Source of the DNA: Acidimicrobiales bacterium
Lineage (GTDB): Bacteria; Actinomycetota; Acidimicrobiia; Acidimicrobiales; Iamiaceae
NCBI GenBank assembly: GCA_020439505.1
Contig: JAGQSO010000167.1
Coordinates: 1 to 41,269, forward strand
DNA: 41,269 bases
Direction: 5' to 3'
Shown here: piece after piece, positions 31,428-41,269 of the stretch
Layout: every line of letters starts with the position of its first letter
Numbering within the stretch: the first letter of the stretch is position 1
Position numbers and translations under genes: made by a program
Notes under the pieces: model-generated
Seen by the model: the letters and a program-made list of their open reading frames with translations, nothing else
Told to the model about the DNA's origin: nothing
The model's database searches: none

Positions 31428-32438
31428 TCAGACCTCCCAGGTGGGCCGGCTCCGGAGCAGGGCATCTAGGTCACCGTGGCCCGACCGCTCGATGGAAGCC
31501 GCCAACTGCGCATCGGCCATGGTGCCGTAGTCCTCACGTTGAACAGCCCGGAACACACCGATGGGAGTCGGTTCGTGGGGTCCCGAGGAGAGTCTCGACA
31601 ACATGAAGGCCAGGCCCGGTTCGGGACGAGCCTCGTCGTGCACCAAGATGGCGTCTTCGCCCACGTCGGCCACCGTTGCGATCTGGGCCCGGCCCTGGCG
31701 GTCGATCACGACGCCCTTCTCCCGGTCAGCGCCGAAGCGAACCTGCTCGCCGTGCACCAGCGGGATGAGCATGTCATCTCGTGCCGATCGGGCGGTCAGG
31801 GCCTCGAATGCTCCGTTGTTGAAGACGTTGCAGTTCTGGAAGATCTCGACGAAGGCCGAACCGCGGTGCTCCCGGGCCCGCCTGAAGGTCTCCATCATGT
31901 GCGAACGATCCATGTCGTGGGTACGGGCCACGAACGTGGCTTCGGCACCCAGAGCCACGCTCACCGGGTTGAAGGGGTGGTCGAGCGAACCGAACGGCGT
32001 CGACTTGGTGACCTTGCCAACCTCACTGGTCGGTGAGTACTGACCCTTGGTCAGACCGTAGATCTGGTTGTTGAACATCAAGATCGTGAGGTTGATGTTA
32101 CGGCGAAGGGCGTGGATCAGGTGGTTCCCGCCGATCGACAACATGTCACCGTCGCCGCCGACCACCCAGACGTCGAGATCCTCGCGAGCCATGGCCAGGC
32201 CGGTGGCGATGGCCGGGGCCCTCCCGTGGATGCTGTGCATCCCGTAGGTGTTCATGTAGTACGGGAAACGGGCAGCACACCCGATCCCCGATATGAACAC
32301 CGTGTTCTCGGTGGAGCCACCGAGCTCGGGCATCAGCAACTGGACGGCCTTGAGGATGGAATAGTCCCCACAACCGGGACACCAGCGGACCTCCTGGTCG
32401 CTGGCCCAATCCTTCGCAGTGGTCACCGCGGTGCTCAT
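31428..32438 (-). CDS. korB: 2-oxoacid:ferredoxin oxidoreductase beta subunit (2-oxoglutarate type)
   Basis: This 336-residue subunit binds thiamine diphosphate and an iron-sulfur cluster. WCPGCGD at residues 19-25 and GIGCAARF near residue 51 supply cluster cysteines. GGDGDMLSIGGNH is the TPP/metal motif, followed by the NNQIYGLTKGQYSPTS segment typical of KorB. With KorA it converts 2-oxoglutarate (or another 2-oxoacid) to the CoA thioester, reducing ferredoxin. The start overlaps the korA stop by 4 bases, with AAGGAG upstream. The nearby GarA-like protein, known elsewhere to regulate 2-oxoglutarate use, is of interest. Confidence 0.94.
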   Translation of the reverse strand: MSTAVTTAKDWASDQEVRWCPGCGDYSILKAVQLLMPELGGSTENTVFISGIGCAARFPYYMNTYGMHSIHGRAPAIATGLAMAREDLDVWVVGGDGDMLSIGGNHLIHALRRNINLTILMFNNQIYGLTKGQYSPTSEVGKVTKSTPFGSLDHPFNPVSVALGAEATFVARTHDMDRSHMMETFRRAREHRGSAFVEIFQNCNVFNNGAFEALTARSARDDMLIPLVHGEQVRFGADREKGVVIDRQGRAQIATVADVGEDAILVHDEARPEPGLAFMLSRLSSGPHEPTPIGVFRAVQREDYGTMADAQLAASIERSGHGDLDALLRSRPTWEV

Positions 32439-34318
32439 GATTCCAACTCCTTGAGGAAGGCGATCTCGAGTTCGCCGGCGGTGAAGGGAACTCCCTGGAC
32501 CTTTGTGATCGACCGGGCGTCGACGAGGAACTCAGCCCGCAGCACCCGCGACAGCTGACCGAGGTTGAGCTCCGGGACGACCACCCGCGGATAGCGCGAC
32601 ACGATCTCGGCCAGGTTCTGGGGGAACGGGTTCAGGTGGGTCAGGTGGGCGTGGACGATCCGGCGGCCTCGGGCCCGGACCCGGTTGGCGGCACCGTCGA
32701 TGGCGCCCCACGTGGAGCCCCAGCCGACGACCAACAACTCGGCGTCCTCGACGTCTCCGATCAACTCGACCGGTGGGATGTCGTTGGCGATGCCGGCCAC
32801 CTTCTCCGCCCGCAGGTGGATCATCCGTTCGTGGTTGGCCGGGTCATAGGAGATGTTGCCCGCACCGTCGGCCTTCTCGATGCCGCCGATGCGGTGTTCG
32901 AGCCCCGGAGTACCCGGAATCGCCCAAGGGCGGGCGAGGGTGTCGGGATCTCGCAGGTAGGGCCAGAACTCGGGGTTACCCTCGCTGTCCACGTGGTTGG
33001 GCTCGGTGGTGAACTCCACCGAGATGTCAGGCAACTCCGATGCCGACGGAATCCGCCACGGCTCGGACCCGTTGGCCAGATACCCGTCCGACAGGACAAG
33101 GACCGGCGTCCGGTACTTCAACGCGATCCGGGCCGCCTCGATGGCGACGTCGAAGCAGTTGGCCGGCGTGTGGGCCGAGATGACCGGTATGGGGGACTCC
33201 CCGTGGCGGCCGTACAGGGCTTGGAGCAGGTCGGCCTGCTCGGTCTTGGTGGGGAGCCCGGTGGAGGGTCCTCCACGCTGGATGTCGACGATCACGAGCG
33301 GCAGCTCCAGGCTTACAGCCAGGCCCATGGTCTCGGACTTGAGCGCAATGCCCGGCCCGCTGGTGGTAGTGACGGCCAGGTGGCCACCGAAAGCCGCTCC
33401 CAGCGCCGAGCCGATACCGGCGATCTCGTCTTCGGCCTGAAGGGTTCGGATACCGAAGTTCTTGTGGCGAGAGAGCTCGTGCAGGATGTCGGAGGCCGGG
33501 GTGATCGGATAGCTGCCCAGGAACACCGGCAACCCGGAGAGCTGACCGGCGGCGACCAGCCCCCACGCCATGGCCACGTTGCCGGTGATGTTGGTGTAGG
33601 TGCCAGCGGGTCTCTCGGCCGGACGGACCGCGTACGGGTGGTCGAAGAGCTCACACGTCTCACCGAAGGCGTGTCCGGCAGCGAAGGCCGCCCGGTTGGC
33701 GGCGGCGACCAGCGGTACCTTGCCGAACTTCTCGTCGATCCACGCCAGGGTCGGACCCTCGGGACGTGTGTACATCCAGCTGATGAGACCGAGGGCGAAG
33801 AAGTTCTTGGATCGCTCGGCATCACGGGGCTTGACCCCGAGGGCCGCTACCGCGTCCTTGGTGAGCGAGGTCATCGGGATCTCGTAGACCGACATGTGGT
33901 CGAGACTGCCGTCACCCAACGGATCGTGGTCGTAGCCCGCCTTGGCCAGGTTGCGTTCATCGAAGGCGTCGGTGTTGACCAGCAGCGTCCCGCCCTCGAC
34001 GAGGCGGTGCAGCTCGGATCGCAGGGCGGCCGGGTTCATCGCCACCAGCACGTTCGGGGCGTCGCCCGGCGTCGTGATCTCATGGTCGGAGATGTGGACC
34101 TGGAAGGCCGAGACCCCGGCGAGGGTTCCGGCTGGAGCCCGGATCTCGGCGGGGAACTCCGGCAACGTCGAGAGGTCGTTGCCGAACAGCGCGCTGGCGG
34201 CGGTGAACCGCTCGCCGGTGAGCTGCATCCCGTCGCCGGAGTCCCCGGCGAAACGGATGATCACTCGATCGAGCTCTACAGGCGTGCGATCGGTGTCGGT
34301 GGTTGTTGGGTCGGCCAC
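32435..34318 (-). CDS. korA: 2-oxoacid:ferredoxin oxidoreductase alpha subunit (gamma-alpha fusion)
   Basis: This 627-residue protein has an N-terminal gamma domain (about residues 17-190, FAGDSGDGMQLTGE) fused to the alpha pyrimidine-binding domain (about 210-450, with SYPITPASDILHEL and DEIAGIGSALGAAFGG) and a C-terminal domain II (about 500-627). This fusion is usual for actinobacterial KorA. The substrate specificity is taken from the family; pyruvate or branched 2-oxoacids are not excluded. GTG 34318 has a GGGAGG Shine-Dalgarno. It follows the aldolase gene after a strong stem-loop. Confidence 0.94.
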   Translation of the reverse strand: MADPTTTDTDRTPVELDRVIIRFAGDSGDGMQLTGERFTAASALFGNDLSTLPEFPAEIRAPAGTLAGVSAFQVHISDHEITTPGDAPNVLVAMNPAALRSELHRLVEGGTLLVNTDAFDERNLAKAGYDHDPLGDGSLDHMSVYEIPMTSLTKDAVAALGVKPRDAERSKNFFALGLISWMYTRPEGPTLAWIDEKFGKVPLVAAANRAAFAAGHAFGETCELFDHPYAVRPAERPAGTYTNITGNVAMAWGLVAAGQLSGLPVFLGSYPITPASDILHELSRHKNFGIRTLQAEDEIAGIGSALGAAFGGHLAVTTTSGPGIALKSETMGLAVSLELPLVIVDIQRGGPSTGLPTKTEQADLLQALYGRHGESPIPVISAHTPANCFDVAIEAARIALKYRTPVLVLSDGYLANGSEPWRIPSASELPDISVEFTTEPNHVDSEGNPEFWPYLRDPDTLARPWAIPGTPGLEHRIGGIEKADGAGNISYDPANHERMIHLRAEKVAGIANDIPPVELIGDVEDAELLVVGWGSTWGAIDGAANRVRARGRRIVHAHLTHLNPFPQNLAEIVSRYPRVVVPELNLGQLSRVLRAEFLVDARSITKVQGVPFTAGELEIAFLKELES

Positions 34319-34389
34319 ATTGCCTCCCGGTCGATGGTGTGGGTTGGTCTTGTGTCCCCGATGTGAACCATAACCACGTCGAGGTCGGC

Positions 34390-34434
34390 CCGGTGACCGA
34401 CCATCGGACGCAACGGTCCGAGGTCGGTCACCGG
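34390..34434. terminator. Long stem-loop between the aldolase gene and korA
   Basis: CCGGTGACCGACC pairs perfectly with GGTCGGTCACCGG, and inside it TCGGAC pairs with GTCCGA after a one-base bulge, leaving a 6-base loop. The roughly 19-bp stem begins 7 bases past the aldolase stop. There is no T-run, so it is a GC-type terminator or mRNA-end structure. Confidence 0.65.
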
Positions 34435-34441
34435 AGAAACG

Positions 34442-35329
34442 TCAGGCGATCGACGCCTGGTAGATGCCCTCGACCGAGGTATCGAGCACCTTGTTGAACT
34501 CGTCGTCGGACTGCTGGGCGCTGAGACCCTCGGTGAGGGCCCGGGAGAAACTGGCGATGACCCCCGGGTTGCGGGCCAGGCGAGCGTTCGCGTCCTCACG
34601 GGTGTAGCCGCCCGACAGCGCCACCACTCGGGCGACGTTGGGATGGTCGACCAGCTCCTGGTAGAAGCCGTCCACCTCAGGGAGGGTGAGCTTGAGCATG
34701 ACCGTCTCATCGGGTCCGAGCGAGTTGGCCTGCTCCAGGATCGCAGCCTTCAGGAGCTCCTCGGCCTCGGCCTTCTGGGGGCTGTGGATGTCGATCTCAG
34801 GCTCGATGATCGGTACGAGGCCGGCCGCCACGATCTGTCGACCGATGTCGAACTGCTGGTCGACGACGGCCTTCACCCCAGCCTCGTCAGCCAGCTTGAT
34901 CACCGAGCGCATCTTGGTACCGAAGACGCCCTTGGCCTTTGCCCGCTCGAGCAGCTCGGCCAGACCATCGATGGGCTTCATGACCTGGGCTCCGGCGGCC
35001 TCGTCCTCTAGTCCCTTGTCGACCTTGAGGAACGGGACGACCTGCTTGTTGTCCCAGAGGTACTGAGCAGTGTCGACTCCGTCGATCTGACGGTCCATCG
35101 TCTGCTCGAAGAGGATCGCCCCCAGTACACGGTCGCCACCGAAACTGGGGCTGGTGATGATTCGACTCCGCATCTGGTGGATGAGGTCGAACATCGCGGT
35201 GTCGCCGTCGTAGGCGTCCGCCTCGATGCCGTAGAGCTTCAAGGCCTTGGGGGTGCTGCCGCCGCTTTGGTCGAGGGCGGCGATGAAGCCCTTGCCATTG
35301 CGGACCTTGTCGAGCTGTTCCTGGTTCAT
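34442..35329 (-). CDS. fda: Fructose-bisphosphate aldolase class I
   Basis: This 295-residue enzyme has the bacterial class I aldolase pattern: [13 protein letters not shown] at residues 18-30, [10 protein letters not shown] at 174-183, the Schiff-base Lys213 in MLKLTLP, and [11 protein letters not shown] at 237-247. It cleaves fructose-1,6-bisphosphate without a metal. The start ATG 35329 (MNQEQLDKV) gives the family's length; an upstream in-frame start adds 22 unlike residues. It is monocistronic. The 214-base upstream gap shows no clear promoter or ORF. Confidence 0.93.
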   Translation of the reverse strand: MNQEQLDKVRNGKGFIAALDQSGGSTPKALKLYGIEADAYDGDTAMFDLIHQMRSRIITSPSFGGDRVLGAILFEQTMDRQIDGVDTAQYLWDNKQVVPFLKVDKGLEDEAAGAQVMKPIDGLAELLERAKAKGVFGTKMRSVIKLADEAGVKAVVDQQFDIGRQIVAAGLVPIIEPEIDIHSPQKAEAEELLKAAILEQANSLGPDETVMLKLTLPEVDGFYQELVDHPNVARVVALSGGYTREDANARLARNPGVIASFSRALTEGLSAQQSDDEFNKVLDTSVEGIYQASIA

Positions 35330-35543
35330 GCTTGGGGTACCCGTCCATACGGTCGACCGGTGTTGACGTCGCCCATATTGGCCCACTTCCACCACCCGCT
35401 CCCAAACACCGCGCCGGTGGGGGCCAGCCCAGCAGGTCCGCTCACGTGGCCACTGCAGAGCTCATGCCGACGGAGCGTCCAGTTCGGCTCATACCGCGAG
35501 AGCAATCGGGTGGGTCGCCGAGCCGTTCACCAAGCGGTGGACG

Positions 35544-37019
35544 TCAGGCCAACGAGCTGGCCCGCTCGGCGGCATTGGCAAAACCGGGCTCATGGTCGAC
35601 GATCCAGCGGAACATCTCGCGCGCCCGAGCCACTTCACCGGCCTGCTCGTAGAGGTCGGCGAGCGCGTAGCCCTGCCGCAAATGATGTAGTTGCGCACGC
35701 TTGATCGACCTCTGGCTCTTCTCCAACAAGGCGATCGCCTTGGCCATCTCACCCCGGTCGGCCAGTGAGCCGGCCATGACGATCCGGCCCTCGGTCACCA
35801 GGTCGGGTGCGGGCGAATCCTCGCGCAGCTCATCCCACAACTCCTCGACCACGACGTACCGCTTGAGGGCGCGATTGCAGTCCGCCAGCACCGGGTTCTG
35901 TTCGGTACTTCCGGTCATCTCCCTGAACGCACCAAGCTCCCGAATGGCCTCGTTCCACTTGCCCAACCGGTAGTAGGTGAGCCCGAGGAGCTCGCGAACC
36001 GATGTCGCCTGCGGCGCTGCCTCAGCGATCGGACGCAGAAGGCCCCGTGCCTCCTCGTAGCGTTCGCGCTCGAAGGCGTGAGCCGCGTCCCGCAGCCGGG
36101 CGTTGGCCTTGTCGCCCTTGGTTGCCCCGAGGGCCTTCACCAGCTCGTCACGGGCATCGGCCCCGCCCGTACCGGCGCCCGGCGCTCGCCGCTCCCGCCC
36201 CCGCCGCTCCTTGGGCTCGAGCACGCCACTGCCGGCTTTCCGCTCCCCCCCACCGGACTTCGCTCGTCGCAGGTCCGATCCCGCCTTCGCCCTCGGCCGG
36301 CCGGGCTTACCTTCAGTCGAGGACCGTGGCGACCCCTTTCGGCTCCGCTCGACCGCACCCGTGGCCTCATCCCTGACCCCGTCGTCGACGCGCTCCCACA
36401 CCACCGGCTTGTTCCCGGGGTCGGGTCGGTCATCGCGCCCTTGCGCCCCGGCGGCATTTCGGGCGTCCACCCCGTCTTCGCTCAGGCGTCCAGCCCCGCG
36501 CCGCCCGAGGCTTCCCCAACTCCGCGGACCAGCTTCATTTCGAGTCCGCTCGTCGCGAGCGCCGGTCCCCGTCGAGCGGGATCCGTTGCGGCCCGAGTTG
36601 GACCGACCATGACTCCCGCCAGTCGGGCCTCGCCCACCACTACCCCGGGAGTCCGATCCAGCCCGGGAGCTTCCACCACCGCGCCGGGGCCCATCCATCC
36701 CGAAACCACCACCGCCTGAGCGAGTCTGGCGGGGCCGATCCGAGGACTCACCTCTACCCTCCGCCGTCCTCCGGCCGGAAGAGGGCGCGTCACCCCGCCC
36801 ACGGCCACCCACAGGGCCCCCTCGGCCCGGGCGACCATCACCACGAGGCGTGCCTCCACCCCCGGTCGGTCGACGCTGGCCACTCGCGCCGCCAGAGGAC
36901 CTTTCCGACCGTCCCCCACTCGAGCGCCCGTCACGACCAGCCGCCGGGCCGGCACCACGCCGTCCCGAGCCGCCCCCCGAATTCGACGAACGGCCAGGCG
37001 AAGACGAGCGATCAGACAT
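35544..37019 (-). CDS. TPR protein with long Arg/Gly/Ser-rich N-terminal segment
   Basis: This 491-residue protein is in two parts. Residues 1 to about 285 are low-complexity, rich in Gly, Arg and Ser with many RG and RGG units (for example GGRGRGD), and must be disordered and strongly basic. Residues about 300-490 are helical repeats of TPR type (AFERERYEEARGLLRPIAEAAP, LLGLTYYRLGKWNEAIRELG, and a late DLYEQAGEVARAREMFRWIVD). RGG segments commonly bind RNA. It lies directly after the rRNA operon on the same strand, beyond a terminator, with its own -10 (TACACT) 7 bases before the ATG. An RNA- or ribosome-related role is an inference. Confidence 0.82.
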   Translation of the reverse strand: MSDRSSSPGRSSNSGGGSGRRGAGPAAGRDGRSSGGRSERSSGGASGQRRPTGGGGTPRGDGRPGRGGPVGGRGRGDAPSSGRRTAEGRGESSDRPRQTRSGGGGFGMDGPRRGGGSSRAGSDSRGSGGRGPTGGSHGRSNSGRNGSRSTGTGARDERTRNEAGPRSWGSLGRRGAGRLSEDGVDARNAAGAQGRDDRPDPGNKPVVWERVDDGVRDEATGAVERSRKGSPRSSTEGKPGRPRAKAGSDLRRAKSGGGERKAGSGVLEPKERRGRERRAPGAGTGGADARDELVKALGATKGDKANARLRDAAHAFERERYEEARGLLRPIAEAAPQATSVRELLGLTYYRLGKWNEAIRELGAFREMTGSTEQNPVLADCNRALKRYVVVEELWDELREDSPAPDLVTEGRIVMAGSLADRGEMAKAIALLEKSQRSIKRAQLHHLRQGYALADLYEQAGEVARAREMFRWIVDHEPGFANAAERASSLA

Positions 37020-37026
37020 GGACCAA

Positions 37027-37032
37027 AGTGTA
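37027..37032 (-). promoter_or_regulatory. -10 hexamer TACACT of the TPR gene
   Basis: On the minus strand TACACT is 7 bases before ATG 37019. It lies between the rRNA terminator and the gene, implying separate transcription. Confidence 0.4.
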
Positions 37033-37070
37033 ATCGCTCGCCCCGACTTGACAGCTTGCCGAAAAACGAG

Positions 37071-37101
37071 AAGGAGCCCCGCCGAAACGGCGGGGCTCCT
37101 T
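37071..37101 (-). terminator. Rho-independent terminator of the rRNA operon
   Basis: A 14-bp perfect stem (AAGGAGCCCCGCCG with its complement) closes a 3-base loop and, on the minus strand, is followed by a T-rich run (CTCGTTTTTC). It starts 9 bases past the 5S end. Confidence 0.9.
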
Positions 37102-37109
37102 CAGAGAAA

Positions 37110-37225
<116 letters not shown>

Positions 37226-37299
37226 ATCTGTTGTCAACGGGGTGCGCCGGCAAGGCGCACAGCCCTTTGAAGACTCCATAGCGAGCACGAGTTTCTTTG
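37226..37299 (-). other. 23S-5S spacer
   Basis: About 74 bases between the rRNA genes. It holds CTCGCTATGGAGTCTTC and a GTGCGCCTTGCCGGCGCAC hairpin, probably an RNase III processing structure. No tRNA. Confidence 0.6.

Positions 37300-41269
<3,970 letters not shown>

Noticed and set aside
32636..34366. 576-codon + strand frame opposite korA
   Set aside because: KorA motifs are continuous on the minus strand. The + frame has shadow composition.
37048..37053. TTGACA on the + strand as a -35 box
   Set aside because: No -10 or + strand gene follows; what follows is the rRNA terminator and 5S on the other strand.

Overview
The window is high-GC DNA from an actinomycete-like bacterium, most likely the class Acidimicrobiia or a near relative. 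This is inferred from content, not from a database search. The evidence is the actinobacterial gene order gcvH - garA-type FHA gene - MerR (ftsR-type) - DUF151 nuclease - second MerR - gcvT/gcvP, which matches the Mycobacterium tuberculosis Rv1826-Rv1832 neighbourhood. It also has a tatB - tatC - Ski2-type helicase (helY) run like Rv2094c-Rv2092c, a KorAB 2-oxoacid:ferredoxin oxidoreductase, an oversized ThyX-like protein and an actinobacterial type of rRNA spacer.

Layout. 1-10.2 kb, mostly + strand: SRAP abasic-site protein, DUF2079 membrane protein, HIT protein (-), CDP-alcohol phosphatidyltransferase, mannose-1-phosphate guanylyltransferase-type fusion, gcvH, zinc-ribbon/FHA protein, MerR, bifunctional nuclease, MerR, gcvT. 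10.3-13.4 kb: gcvP (-) behind a tandem glycine riboswitch. 13.4-16.4 kb: a small zinc-ribbon gene, a likely dif (XerCD) site at 13917-13944, an Arg/Asp-repeat protein and a crotonase. 16.4-37 kb, almost all - strand: NUDIX/GNAT/hypothetical operon, acidic DUF4193-like protein, ThyX-like protein, M20 peptidase, DUF1501/DUF1800 pair, MDR oxidoreductase, DAGK-like C-terminal-lobe protein, helY, tatC, tatB, small membrane protein, zinc-ribbon protein, GDPD (+), korB/korA, class I aldolase, Arg/Gly-rich TPR protein. 37.1-41.3 kb: rRNA operon (-) with 5S, 23S and the 3' part of 16S.

The main result is architectural. Genes left of about 14-16 kb read rightwards and genes right of it read leftwards, and a 28-bp dif-like site lies at the junction. 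This is what a chromosome terminus looks like, with genes pointing towards the terminus on both arms. The rRNA operon would then lie only about 23 kb from dif, which is unusual. The gcv cluster on one side and tat/helY on the other resemble the order around the mycobacterial terminus.

A second recurring pattern is a TANNNT hexamer 6-9 bases before the start codon of at least 16 genes that lack a clear Shine-Dalgarno, implying widespread leaderless transcription. In two places the stop codon TAG of the upstream gene is the first half of the next gene's -10 hexamer. Other points of interest are a probable CTG start for helY, two copies of a 107-bp intergenic repeat, two perfect palindromes lying on promoters, a GarA-like protein with an added zinc ribbon, and two low-complexity RD/RG-rich proteins.
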